NCBI GenBank assembly: GCA_030148045.1 | Contig: JASBUE010000139.1 | Coordinates: 1-20,832 of the forward strand | Length of the DNA stretch: 20,832 nt | Reading direction: 5' to 3' | Origin: Candidatus Tenderia sp. | Lineage (GTDB): Bacteria > Pseudomonadota > Gammaproteobacteria > Tenderiales > Tenderiaceae | Shown here: positions 1 to 7,713 of the stretch, one piece after another | How the letters are laid out: each line of letters begins with the position of its first letter | Position numbering within the stretch: position 1 is the stretch's first letter | Notes under the pieces: generated by a model | Databases searched by the model: none | What the model was told of the DNA's origin: nothing | The model's input: the letters and a program-made list of their open reading frames with translations, nothing else | Translations under genes and position numbers: made by a program

Positions 1-11
1 GAACACGGCGT

Positions 12-2246
12 TTGAGCATCTCCGAGTCTGCAGAGAGTAAGGAATTAACTTCCACGCAAGAGAGCCTGGAGCCTCTTTTCGATGAGCTCCGTTCCGAAAT
101 CGAAAAATATCTAGAGCCCGACCAGGTCGATCTGATCCATCGGGCTTTTCTGTTTGGCGCCGCCTCGCACAAGGAGCAAAGGCGCAAATCGGGCGAACCT
201 TACATCACCCACCCCCTGGCCGTGGCCACCCTCATGGCCCAGATGCGTTTCGATACCGAGACGCTCATCGCCGCCATCCTGCACGACGTTATCGAAGACA
301 CCCCGGTGGCCAAGGATGAGATCATCACCGTCTTCGGTGCCGATGTGGCCGAGCTGGTGGACGGCGTCACCAAGCTGACCAAGATCAACTTCGAATCGAA
401 GGCTGAGGCCGAGGCCGAAAGCATGCGCAAGATGCTGATGGCCATGGTGCGCGATCTGCGCGTCATGCTGATCAAGCTCACCGACCGTCTGCACAACATG
501 CGCACCCTGGGCTACATGCGCCCGGACAAACGCCGCCGCATCGCCCGCGAGACCCTCGACATCTACGTTCCCATCGCCAACCGGCTGGGGCTCAACGCCA
601 TGCGCCTGGAACTGGAGGACCTGGGCTTCGCCGCCCTCTATCCCGAGCGCCACCGGGTGCTGGTGGAGGCCATCAAGAAGGCGCGCGGCAACCGCCGCGA
701 GATCGTCGAAAAGATCGAATCCTCCATCGGCGAGCGCCTCGAGCAGGAAGGGCTCGCCGGCCGCGTGCGCGGGCGCGAAAAGCACATCTACAGCATCTAT
801 CAGAAGATGCGCCGCAAGGGACTGCCCTTTTCCGAGGTGCACGATGTCTACGCCTTTCGCATCATCGTCGACTCGGTGGACATGTGCTACCGCGTGCTGG
901 GCGCCGTGCACAATCTCTACAAGCCGGTGCCGGGCAGATTCAAGGACTACATCGCCATCCCCAAGGCCAACGGTTACCAGTCCCTGCACACCGTGCTGTT
1001 CGGTCCCTTCGGCGTGCCGGTGGAGGTGCAGATCCGCACCGAGGAGATGGAGCGGGTGGCGGAGGCCGGGGTCGCCGCCCACTGGCTCTACAAAACCGGC
1101 GACGGCGCCGGCTACGGCACCCACGCCCGGGTGCGCGAGTGGATGCGCAACGTGCTGGAGATGCAGCAGAACGCCGGCGATTCGCTCGAGTTTCTCGAAA
1201 ACGTCAAGATCGACCTGTTCCCGCGCGAGGTCTATGTCTTCACTCCCAAGGGCGAGATCATGGTGCTCAAGCGCGGCGCGACGGCGGTGGATTTCGCCTA
1301 TGCGGTGCATACCGATGTGGGCAACCGTTGTGTCGCCGCCAAGATCGACCGCAAGCTGGCGCCGCTGCGCACGCCGTTGATGAACGGCCAGACCGTCGAG
1401 ATCATCACCGCCGGCAACGCCAGTCCCAACCCCGCCTGGCTCAATTTCGTCGTCACCGGCAAGGCGCGCGCCAATATCCGCAACTATCTCAAGAACCTCA
1501 GGCGCGACGAGGCCGCACAGCTGGGCGAGCGCCTGCTCAACAACGAGTTGGCCGGCTATGACAGTTCGGTTGAGCAGTTGCCCGCGGAAAAACTCATGGC
1601 GCTGCTGCGTGACCTGAAGCTGGAAACCTTGGAGCAGCTGCTCGAGGATATCGGCCTGGGCAACCGCATGGCGGTGCTGGTGGCGCGGCGCCTGATGCCC
1701 AAAGAGGAGGAAGAGGGTGGCGCCGAGACCAAACGCGGCCTGAAGAAGGCGCTGAGCCGCTACATGCCCTCCTGGCTGTGGGGCGAAAAGACCGACACGG
1801 CGCGGCCGTTGATGATCAAGGGCACCGAGGGTATGGTGGTCAACTTCGCCAAGTGCTGCCGGCCCATTCCGGGGGACTCCATCGTCGGCTTCGTCACCTC
1901 GGGGCGGGGGATCGTGATCCATACCGAGACATGCAAAAATGTCGCCGAATACCGTAAGCTGCCGGAAAAATGGATCGAGACCCAGTGGGAGGACGAGGTC
2001 AAGGGGGACTTCCCCGTCGAGGTGCGCATCGAGGTGGTCAACCAGCGCGGCGTGCTGGCCACGGTGGCGGCGGCCATCGCCGAGATGGGTGCCAACATCG
2101 ACAACGTCAACATGGAAGAGCGCGACGGCCGCCACAGCACCATGACCATGGTGGTCGAAGTCCACAGCCGCCAGCACCTGGCTAACCTGATGCGCAAGAT
2201 CCGCGGCATCGAGCCGGTGCTGCGGATTGCCCGCTCACGCGGGTAG
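12..2246 (+). CDS. spoT: Bifunctional (p)ppGpp synthetase/hydrolase SpoT (RSH family)
   Basis: Makes and degrades the stringent-response alarmone (p)ppGpp in the cytoplasm. The 744 residues show the full long-RSH order. The N-terminal HD hydrolase has an intact HDVIED at residues 91-96, so it should hydrolyse ppGpp, unlike RelA. The synthetase domain (about 250-370) carries RFKD at 309-312, the RxKD form typical of bifunctional enzymes and not the ExDD form of RelA. A TGS domain follows from about 407 (VFTPKGE), then a Cys-rich segment with KCCRP at 614-618, and a C-terminal ACT domain from about 670. The start shown is TTG at 12. The frame stays open to the window edge, so a start further upstream cannot be excluded. 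In many gammaproteobacteria rpoZ precedes spoT. Bases 1-15 read E-H-G-V-stop in another frame and would overlap this TTG by TTGA, which would fit the end of such a gene, but that is inference. Confidence 0.96.
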   Translation: MSISESAESKELTSTQESLEPLFDELRSEIEKYLEPDQVDLIHRAFLFGAASHKEQRRKSGEPYITHPLAVATLMAQMRFDTETLIAAILHDVIEDTPVAKDEIITVFGADVAELVDGVTKLTKINFESKAEAEAESMRKMLMAMVRDLRVMLIKLTDRLHNMRTLGYMRPDKRRRIARETLDIYVPIANRLGLNAMRLELEDLGFAALYPERHRVLVEAIKKARGNRREIVEKIESSIGERLEQEGLAGRVRGREKHIYSIYQKMRRKGLPFSEVHDVYAFRIIVDSVDMCYRVLGAVHNLYKPVPGRFKDYIAIPKANGYQSLHTVLFGPFGVPVEVQIRTEEMERVAEAGVAAHWLYKTGDGAGYGTHARVREWMRNVLEMQQNAGDSLEFLENVKIDLFPREVYVFTPKGEIMVLKRGATAVDFAYAVHTDVGNRCVAAKIDRKLAPLRTPLMNGQTVEIITAGNASPNPAWLNFVVTGKARANIRNYLKNLRRDEAAQLGERLLNNELAGYDSSVEQLPAEKLMALLRDLKLETLEQLLEDIGLGNRMAVLVARRLMPKEEEEGGAETKRGLKKALSRYMPSWLWGEKTDTARPLMIKGTEGMVVNFAKCCRPIPGDSIVGFVTSGRGIVIHTETCKNVAEYRKLPEKWIETQWEDEVKGDFPVEVRIEVVNQRGVLATVAAAIAEMGANIDNVNMEERDGRHSTMTMVVEVHSRQHLANLMRKIRGIEPVLRIARSRG

Positions 2247-2274
2247 TCGCGAGGCAGGCATAGGAACGCAGAGG

Positions 2275-2320
2275 CGCAAAGCCCCCCTCTTTTCAAGAGG
2301 GGAGATTTAAAGCCTTTGCG
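2275..2320. repeat. Nested hairpin / repeat-like element between spoT and ridA
   Basis: An inner perfect 8-bp stem (CCCCTCTT at 2284-2291 with AAGAGGGG at 2295-2302, loop TTC) is enclosed by an outer perfect 7-bp stem (CGCAAAG at 2275-2281 with CTTTGCG at 2314-2320). No T tract follows, so a classical intrinsic terminator is doubtful on the plus strand. The flank (GCAGAGGCGCAAAG) resembles short GCAGAG-type intergenic repeats seen in environmental bacteria (recollection, not searched). The element could attenuate or process the spoT-ridA transcript. Confidence 0.6.
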
Positions 2321-2354
2321 TTACAGCATACCTCTTATCCAGAAACCAACAGAA

Positions 2355-2360
2355 AGTGAG
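2355..2360 (+). promoter_or_regulatory. Ribosome binding site deciding the ridA start
   Basis: AGTGAG lies 7 nt before the ATG at 2368. It favours that ATG over the in-frame GTG at 2356, which lies inside the site. Confidence 0.5.
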
Positions 2361-2367
2361 AATAACC

Positions 2368-2754
2368 ATGGCGCGTGAAATCATTCAGACCGACCAGGCC
2401 CCGCAGGCCATCGGCACCTACTCGCAGGCGGTCAAGGTGGGATCGACGGTATATCTCTCCGGCCAGATTCCGCTGGTGCCGGAGACCATGGCGCTGGTCG
2501 AGGGTGACATGGAGGCGCAGATCCGCCGCGTCTTCGACAATCTGCAGGCGGTGGCCCGGGCGGCCGGCGGTTCGTTGCAGGATGCGGCCAAGCTCAATAT
2601 CTTCCTCACCGACCTGGGCCATTTCGCCCTGGTAAATCAGGTGATGGCCGATTATTTTGAGCAGCCTTATCCGGCCCGCGCCGCCCTCGGCGTGGCCTCC
2701 CTGCCCAAGGGGGCGGCGGTGGAGATGGATGCCATCCTGGAATTGGACGGCTAA
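2368..2754 (+). CDS. ridA: RidA family reactive imine/enamine deaminase
   Basis: RidA (YjgF/YER057c/UK114 family) hydrolyses reactive 2-aminoacrylate and related enamines released by PLP enzymes, protecting enzymes such as IlvE and GlyA in the cytoplasm. The 128-residue product matches the usual family length. It shows the expected N-terminal AIGTYSQAV, the central SGQIPL, and near the C-terminus PARAALGV (the conserved substrate-binding Arg) and VEMDAI. I start it at ATG 2368, giving MAREIIQT, because of the RBS at 2355-2360 and the family length. An in-frame GTG at 2356 would add four residues. It lies 121 nt after spoT, an association common in gammaproteobacteria, and is separated from it by a hairpin that could tune relative expression. 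Confidence 0.95.
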   Translation: MAREIIQTDQAPQAIGTYSQAVKVGSTVYLSGQIPLVPETMALVEGDMEAQIRRVFDNLQAVARAAGGSLQDAAKLNIFLTDLGHFALVNQVMADYFEQPYPARAALGVASLPKGAAVEMDAILELDG

Positions 2755-2762
2755 ATGTTTAT

Positions 2763-2800
2763 TTAACCCACGAAGGGCACCAAGGGTTACGAAGAAAACA
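2763..2800 (+). repeat. Intergenic repeat with ACGAAG/ACCAAG-type units, left copy
   Basis: The stretch begins TTAACCCACGAAGGGCACCA and continues with a further ACGAAG unit ending in AAAAC. Its partner at 2851-2890 is an approximate reverse complement (about 20 of 30 aligned core positions match by eye). It begins 8 nt after the ridA stop. Similar CACGAAGG-rich sequences are, to my knowledge, common in intergenic DNA of environmental proteobacteria. No coding potential is apparent. Confidence 0.55.
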
Positions 2801-2850
2801 ACAATTGGCCGTGATGCCGGCCTCAATCGCTGACGGTCTCCTGAATCAGT

Positions 2851-2890
2851 TTATTTTTTCTTTGTGTCCCGTTACGCACTTTGTGGTTAA
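2851..2890 (-). repeat. Intergenic repeat, right copy in opposite orientation
   Basis: Read on the minus strand it starts TTAACCACAAAGTGCG and ends in an A-rich tail, matching the layout of the copy at 2763-2800: TTAACC start, repeated ACAAAG units, A-rich end. It lies 27 nt before the recG start codon. The two copies face each other across about 50 nt and together could form a long imperfect hairpin in RNA. Confidence 0.5.
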
Positions 2891-2917
2891 AAAACATACC
2901 AATCTTCCCTGCACCAG

Positions 2918-4993
2918 ATGACTCTCTCCGCGCCACTCACCACCCTCAAGGGCATCGGCCCGCGTGTCGCAGGACGTCTGGAGAAGCTGGGTTTGCGCTG
3001 TGTGGAAGACCTGCTGTTCCATCTGCCCTACCGCTATCAGGACCGCACCCGCATCGTGCCCATCGGCGCCCTGCGCCCGGGCGAGGAGGCGGTGATCGAG
3101 GGTGAGATCCAGGCCAGCGACATCAAGTTTGGCAAGCGCCGTTCCCTGTTGTGTCGCATCAGTGACGGCAGCGGCAGCCTGCTGCTGCGCTTCTTCCATT
3201 TCAATGCCAGCCAGCAGGCCGCCCTGCAACGCGGCACCCGGCTGCGTTGTTACGGCGAGGTGCGCCGCGGCCCGGCCATGCTGGAGATGGTGCACCCGGA
3301 ATACCGCCGCATCGACGAGCATGTTCTGGCGCCGGTGGAGGAGCATCTCACCCCGATCTACCCCGCCACCGAGGGGCTGGCGCAGAAGCGTCTGCGCCAG
3401 CTGGTGCAGCAGGCCCTGGAGCTGTTGCGCCAGGGCGAGGTGGCGGATTACCTGCCGGGCGAATTGTTGCAGACGCAGGGCCTGCCCTCCCTGCAGCAGG
3501 CCCTGTCGGCGGTGCATCAGCCGTCCCCCGAAACACCGGTGGCCGAGCTGCTCGAGGGCGAGCATCCGGCCCAGCGGCGTCTGGCGCTGGAGGAGCTGCT
3601 GGCCCACCACCTCAGCTTGCGCCAGCTGCGTCACAAGGTGCAGCAGCACGCCGCACCGCCCTTGAGGCCACCGGGGCGGCTGCGGCAACAATTAATAGCA
3701 GGCCTGCCCTTCAGCCTCACCGCCGCCCAACAGCGGGTAATCGAAGAGATCGACGCCGACCTGGCCCGGCCCCATCCCATGCAGCGCCTGGTGCAGGGCG
3801 ACGTGGGCTCGGGCAAGACGGTGGTGGCCGCCGCCGCGGCGCTGCAGGCCGTGGAGGCCGGGTACCAGGTGGCGGTGATGGCTCCCACCGAGCTGCTGGC
3901 CGAGCAACACCGGCGCAATTTCTCGGCCTGGCTCGAGCCGCTGGGGTTGACCCTGGCCTGGCTCAGCGGCAAGTCGGGGGCCAAACAGCGGCGCGAAAAT
4001 CTGGAGTTATTGGCCGCTGGCGAGGCGGCATTGGCGGTGGGCACCCATGCCCTGTTCCAGGAAGAGGTGGTGTTTGATCGCCTCGGCCTGGTGATCGTGG
4101 ACGAACAGCACCGCTTCGGTGTGCACCAGCGCCTGGCCCTGCGCGAGAAGGGCAGCCACAACGGCAGTGTTCCTCATCAATTGATCATGACCGCCACCCC
4201 CATCCCGCGCACCCTGGCCATGACCGCCTACGCCGACCTGGACAGCTCGGTGATCGACGAATTGCCCCCCGGCCGTACCCCGGTGGAGACGGTGGCTATC
4301 TCCGATGCGCGCCGCGACCAGGTGGTGGCGCGGGTGCGGCGCGCCTGTGTCGATGAGGGGCGTCAGGCCTACTGGGTCTGTACCCTGATCGAGGAGTCGG
4401 AGGCGCTGCAGTGCCAGGCGGCGGAAGAGACCGCCGCCCTGCTGGCCGAGGCCCTGCCGGAACTCGCCATCGGTCTGGTGCATGGTCGTTTGAAGTCGGC
4501 CGAGAAAGAGGCGGTGATGGCGCGCTTCAAGGCCGGTGAGCTGCGATTGCTGGTGGCGACCACGGTGATCGAAGTGGGCGTAGATGTGCCCAACGCCAGC
4601 CTGATGATCATCGAAAACGCCGAGCGTCTGGGGCTGGCTCAGCTGCATCAGCTGCGCGGCCGGGTGGGGCGCGGGCGCGTCAGTGGCAGCTGCGTTTTGA
4701 TGTATCATAAGCCCCTTTCGCAACAGGGCAAGGCGCGCCTGGCGGCGCTGCGCGAGACCAACGACGGCTTCGAGATCGCCCGCCGCGACCTGGCGCTGCG
4801 CGGTCCCGGCGAGGTGCTCGGCACGCGCCAGAGCGGCATGTTGCAGCTGCGCATCGCCGACCTGGAGCGCGACCGGGATCTGCTGCCCGAGGTGGCGCGC
4901 CTGGCGACGGCGCTGTTGCAGCGCTGGCCGCAACACGTGGCGCCCCTGATTCAGCGTTGGCTGGGTGACAGTCAACGTTATGGTGATGTTTGA
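2918..4993 (+). CDS. recG: ATP-dependent DNA helicase RecG
   Basis: RecG remodels stalled replication forks and branch-migrates Holliday junctions and R- or D-loops. At 691 residues it matches the family length (E. coli about 693). The N-terminal wedge/OB domain starts with LKGIGPRVA and has the YRYQDR segment. The helicase core shows Walker A GDVGSGKT at 294-301, motif II DEQHR at 395-399, motif III TATPIPRT, and the motif VI segment QLRGRVGRG. The C-terminus has the GPGEVLGTRQSG segment typical of RecG. No strong Shine-Dalgarno precedes the ATG at 2918. The upstream gap is occupied by an inverted repeat pair. Its 3' end overlaps ubiC, so the two are probably translationally coupled. Confidence 0.98.
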   Translation: MTLSAPLTTLKGIGPRVAGRLEKLGLRCVEDLLFHLPYRYQDRTRIVPIGALRPGEEAVIEGEIQASDIKFGKRRSLLCRISDGSGSLLLRFFHFNASQQAALQRGTRLRCYGEVRRGPAMLEMVHPEYRRIDEHVLAPVEEHLTPIYPATEGLAQKRLRQLVQQALELLRQGEVADYLPGELLQTQGLPSLQQALSAVHQPSPETPVAELLEGEHPAQRRLALEELLAHHLSLRQLRHKVQQHAAPPLRPPGRLRQQLIAGLPFSLTAAQQRVIEEIDADLARPHPMQRLVQGDVGSGKTVVAAAAALQAVEAGYQVAVMAPTELLAEQHRRNFSAWLEPLGLTLAWLSGKSGAKQRRENLELLAAGEAALAVGTHALFQEEVVFDRLGLVIVDEQHRFGVHQRLALREKGSHNGSVPHQLIMTATPIPRTLAMTAYADLDSSVIDELPPGRTPVETVAISDARRDQVVARVRRACVDEGRQAYWVCTLIEESEALQCQAAEETAALLAEALPELAIGLVHGRLKSAEKEAVMARFKAGELRLLVATTVIEVGVDVPNASLMIIENAERLGLAQLHQLRGRVGRGRVSGSCVLMYHKPLSQQGKARLAALRETNDGFEIARRDLALRGPGEVLGTRQSGMLQLRIADLERDRDLLPEVARLATALLQRWPQHVAPLIQRWLGDSQRYGDV

Positions 4994-5600
4994 TGCAGGC
5001 AAGAATTTGAGACCAATTTCAACAGGCAAGGCCGGGCTTGAACCGCAATGGCGTCCGGGACAGGGTGTGCGTCCCGAGGGGTTGGCGGATGAGGTGGCGG
5101 CGTGGCTGTTCGACAGCGAGTCGCTGACCAAACGTCTGAAGCAGGCCTGCCGTGGCGGGTTCCGGGTCCGGCTGCTCAAACAGCGGTATGAGCGGCCGCT
5201 GTTGTGTGAACGTATTCCCTTGGGGATGGACGACCGTGCTCTGGCGTTAGTGCGTCAAGTGCATTTGTGCTGCGGCGACGAGGTGAAGGTCTACGCCCGC
5301 ACGGTGATGCCGCCGGCGCTGTTGCAGGGGCGTTGCCGCGCTCTGGCCAATCTGGGCGGTCGGCCGCTGGGCGAGTTGTTGTTTCGCGACAAATCGATGC
5401 GGCGCAGCCCCATGGAGATCGCCAGGATCGAACCGGATGAGCTGTTTCACCGCTGGGCGGTGCCGGCAGGCGAGACCACCGACGGGCCGCTGTGGGGGCG
5501 GCGTTCAGTGTTTCGCCTGGCCGGTTTGCCCTTGCTGGTGAATGAAATATTTCTGCCGCCGCCGCCCCGGGCGACGGGGTTCAAAATCAAAAACAACTAA
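4986..5600 (+). CDS. ubiC: Chorismate lyase UbiC
   Basis: Converts chorismate to 4-hydroxybenzoate and pyruvate, the first committed step of ubiquinone synthesis, in the cytoplasm. Family features are the N-terminal WLFDSESLTKRL, the central VYARTVMPPALL, RPLGELLF, and the C-terminal FRLAGLPLLVNEIFLP. The Glu of NEIFLP (about residue 187 from this start) corresponds to the conserved catalytic Glu. At 204 residues it is longer than E. coli UbiC (165), mostly through an N-terminal extension. The start is uncertain: ATG 4986 overlaps the recG stop by 8 nt, while in-frame ATG 4980 and GTG 4965 are alternatives inside recG. None has a clear RBS, which suggests coupling to recG. ubiA follows 11 nt after the stop, so 4-hydroxybenzoate passes directly to the next enzyme encoded. 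Confidence 0.93.
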   Translation: MFDAGKNLRPISTGKAGLEPQWRPGQGVRPEGLADEVAAWLFDSESLTKRLKQACRGGFRVRLLKQRYERPLLCERIPLGMDDRALALVRQVHLCCGDEVKVYARTVMPPALLQGRCRALANLGGRPLGELLFRDKSMRRSPMEIARIEPDELFHRWAVPAGETTDGPLWGRRSVFRLAGLPLLVNEIFLPPPPRATGFKIKNN

Positions 5601-5611
5601 GGCTTGAGTGA

Positions 5612-6481
5612 GTGTTAAAACTCGATCGTCAACATTTGCGTGGCTATGCGCTGCTGATGCGGCTCGATCGCCCCATCGGCACGCTGTTGCTGTTGTGGCC
5701 GACCCTGTGGGCGCTGTGGATCGCCGGCGAGGGGCGGCCCGACTGGTGGGTGGTGACGGTGTTCGTGGTGGGGGTGTTCCTGATGCGCTCGGCCGGCTGT
5801 GTCATCAACGACTATGCCGACCGCGAATTCGACCCCTTTGTCGAGCGCACCCGCCACCGGCCGCTGGCTGTGGGCATGGTGGCACCGAAGGAGGCATTGC
5901 TGCTGTTCGCCGTGCTGGCGGCTATCGCCTTCGCACTGGTGTTGACCCTGAACTGGCTCACCGTGATGCTCTCATTTTTGGGTGCGGCCCTGGCGGCCAG
6001 CTATCCCTTCATGAAACGGCTGACCTATCTGCCCCAGGTCTATCTGGGTCTGGCCTTCGGTTGGGCGGTGCCCATGGCCTTCGCCGCCCAGACCGGCGCG
6101 GTGCCCATCGTCGCCTGGTTGCTGCTGATCGCCACGGTGCTCTGGGCAACGGCCTACGATACCATGTACGCCATGGTGGATCGCCCCGATGATCTCAGGA
6201 TCGGTATCAAGTCCACCGCCATTCTGTTCGGTGAGGCCGACCGCGCAATCATCGCCATCATCCAGTTGATGATGTTGGCGGTGCTGATTGTTATCGGCCA
6301 GCGTCTGGCGCTGGGCGGGATGTATTATCTGGGCGTGCTGGCGGCAGCCCTGTTGATGCTCTACCAGCAGCAGCTGATCAAACGCCGTGACGGCATGCAA
6401 TGCATGCGTGCCTTTCGCAACAACAACTGGGTCGGTGCGGCGATCTTTCTGGGCCTGTTCGGCCATTATCTTCAGGCCTGA
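5612..6481 (+). CDS. ubiA: 4-hydroxybenzoate polyprenyltransferase UbiA
   Basis: Integral inner-membrane prenyltransferase that attaches the polyprenyl chain to 4-hydroxybenzoate in ubiquinone synthesis. Both Asp-rich Mg2+-diphosphate motifs are present: N66-D-Y-A-D70-R-E-F-D74 followed by RTRHRPL, and Y182-D-T-M-Y-A-M-V-D190-R-P-D-D followed by GIKST. Hydrophobic segments spread along the 289 residues fit the usual multi-helix fold and length (E. coli 290). Start is GTG 5612 (MLKLDRQ), with weak purine-rich sequence just upstream. It directly follows ubiC, the usual ubiCA arrangement. Confidence 0.97.
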   Translation: MLKLDRQHLRGYALLMRLDRPIGTLLLLWPTLWALWIAGEGRPDWWVVTVFVVGVFLMRSAGCVINDYADREFDPFVERTRHRPLAVGMVAPKEALLLFAVLAAIAFALVLTLNWLTVMLSFLGAALAASYPFMKRLTYLPQVYLGLAFGWAVPMAFAAQTGAVPIVAWLLLIATVLWATAYDTMYAMVDRPDDLRIGIKSTAILFGEADRAIIAIIQLMMLAVLIVIGQRLALGGMYYLGVLAAALLMLYQQQLIKRRDGMQCMRAFRNNNWVGAAIFLGLFGHYLQA

Positions 6482-6513
6482 GTATTTTCCGAGTATTTTT
6501 AGAGTCGTTTTAT

Positions 6514-7482
6514 ATGTTGCTATTCATCATTGCCGTGATCGGCGGATTTGTGTTGCTGGCCTGGAGTGCCGACCGGACGGTGCTGGGGGCCTCGGCCACG
6601 GCGCGTAATTTCGGTGTCTCGCCGCTGGTCATCGGCCTGACCATCGTCGGTTTCGGGACCTCGGCGCCGGAGATGCTGGTCTCGGGCATGGCCGCCTGGG
6701 ACGGCAACACCGGCCTCTCCATCGGCAATGCCTTGGGTTCCAACATCACCAATATCGCCCTGGTGTTGGGGGTAACGGCCCTGGTGGTGCCGCTGACGGT
6801 CCAGTCCGACACGGTGCGCCGCGAAATCCCCATCCTGTTGGCGGTTTCCCTGCTGGCCTTCGTGCTGATGAACGACGGCTATCTGGGGCGGCTCGATGGT
6901 GCCTTGTTGATGGGTGGGCTGGTGCTGATGCTGATCATGGTGGTGAGCCTGGGTTTGAAATCGCGCAACGGCGACCCGCTGGAGGAGGAGTATACGGAAG
7001 AGATGCCGGCGGCCATGTCCACCGCCCGGGCACTGCTCTGGCTGGTGTTCGGCATCGTGGTGATGCTGCTGGCCTCGCGCCTGCTGGTGTGGGGGGCGGT
7101 GAACATCGCCCAGGCCTTTGGCATCAGTGATCTGGTGATCGGGTTGACCATCGTCGCCATCGGCACCAGCATGCCGGAGCTGATGGCCTCAGTGATGAGC
7201 GCGCGCAAAAACGAGCACGACATCGCCATGGGCAATGTGATCGGCTCCAACATGTTCAATCTGCTCGGCGTGTTGGGACTGCCGGGATTGATCGCCCCGG
7301 GCGCCTTCCTGCCCGAGGTGTTGATGCGGGATTTCCACTGGATGATCGGCCTCACCCTGGCCCTGTTCGTGATCTCCTTCGGTTTTCGCGGCCCGGGCCG
7401 GATCGGCCGCATCGAGGGCGGTCTGCTGGTGGTGGCTTATGGCGCCTACATGGTCATGCTATATTTCTCGGCCACGGCCTGA
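6514..7482 (+). CDS. yrbG: YrbG-type calcium/cation:sodium antiporter (CaCA family)
   Basis: Inner-membrane cation exchanger of the CaCA superfamily, 322 residues with about ten hydrophobic segments. The two inverted alpha repeats are clear. Alpha-1 has GFGTSAPE at 46-53 followed by GNALGSNITNIALVLG. Alpha-2 has GTSMPE at 217-222 followed by GNVIGSNMFNLLGVLG. The acidic residues in these repeats bind Ca2+ in the family. I chose ATG 6514 (MLLFIIAVIG): the frame is open further upstream, but that part lies inside ubiA and is not membrane-like. A yrbG homologue next to kdsD is a familiar arrangement. True substrate and direction are not evident from sequence. Confidence 0.92.
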   Translation: MLLFIIAVIGGFVLLAWSADRTVLGASATARNFGVSPLVIGLTIVGFGTSAPEMLVSGMAAWDGNTGLSIGNALGSNITNIALVLGVTALVVPLTVQSDTVRREIPILLAVSLLAFVLMNDGYLGRLDGALLMGGLVLMLIMVVSLGLKSRNGDPLEEEYTEEMPAAMSTARALLWLVFGIVVMLLASRLLVWGAVNIAQAFGISDLVIGLTIVAIGTSMPELMASVMSARKNEHDIAMGNVIGSNMFNLLGVLGLPGLIAPGAFLPEVLMRDFHWMIGLTLALFVISFGFRGPGRIGRIEGGLLVVAYGAYMVMLYFSATA

Positions 7483-7484
7483 TG

Positions 7485-7490
7485 AGGAGA
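7485..7490 (+). promoter_or_regulatory. Strong ribosome binding site of the CxxC metal-binding protein
   Basis: AGGAGA with 5 nt spacing to ATG 7496, among the clearest Shine-Dalgarno sequences in the window. It fixes the start of the 67-residue protein and argues against the longer open frame from 7439. Confidence 0.6.
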
Positions 7491-7495
7491 AAGTT

Positions 7496-7699
7496 ATGGA
7501 AACACTGGAAATGAAAGTCGCCAACGTCAAATGCAACGGCTGCGCCGCCGGTATCAAGAACGGGCTGGCCGGGACGGACGGTGTCGAGAACGTCGAGGTG
7601 GATGTGAATAGCGGCACAGTCACGATCAGCGGGGAGGGCCTGGCGCGTGAGGCCATTGCCGCCAAACTGGCCGAACTGGGTTATCCCGTGACAGTCTAA
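7496..7699 (+). CDS. Small heavy-metal-associated (HMA) domain protein
   Basis: A 67-residue single-domain protein resembling the ferredoxin-like HMA fold of copper chaperones and P-type ATPase N-termini. The metal motif is K12-C13-N-G-C16-A-A, and the VENVEVDVNSGTVTISGEG and AIAAKLAELGYPV segments match the expected strand and second-helix positions. The residues before the first Cys are NVK, not the GMT of classical CopZ/Atx1, so copper specificity should not be assumed. It lies 13 nt after yrbG and 14 nt before kdsD, inside an otherwise standard Kdo/Lpt gene order, and has its own strong RBS. It could be a cytosolic metal carrier or buffer. A link to the cation antiporter is possible but is inference. 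Confidence 0.85.
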   Translation: METLEMKVANVKCNGCAAGIKNGLAGTDGVENVEVDVNSGTVTISGEGLAREAIAAKLAELGYPVTV

Positions 7700-7713
7700 T
7701 TGAAGGACGTCAT

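Noticed and set aside
111..2177. 688-codon open frame on the minus strand opposite spoT
   Set aside because: It mirrors the codon pattern of the GC-rich spoT gene. Its translation is rich in His, Gln, Asp and Gly with no recognisable domain, while spoT is unmistakable.
4007..5179. 390-codon minus-strand frame opposite recG and ubiC
   Set aside because: Low-complexity His/Gln/Gly-rich translation without motifs. The plus-strand helicase motifs in the same interval are complete.
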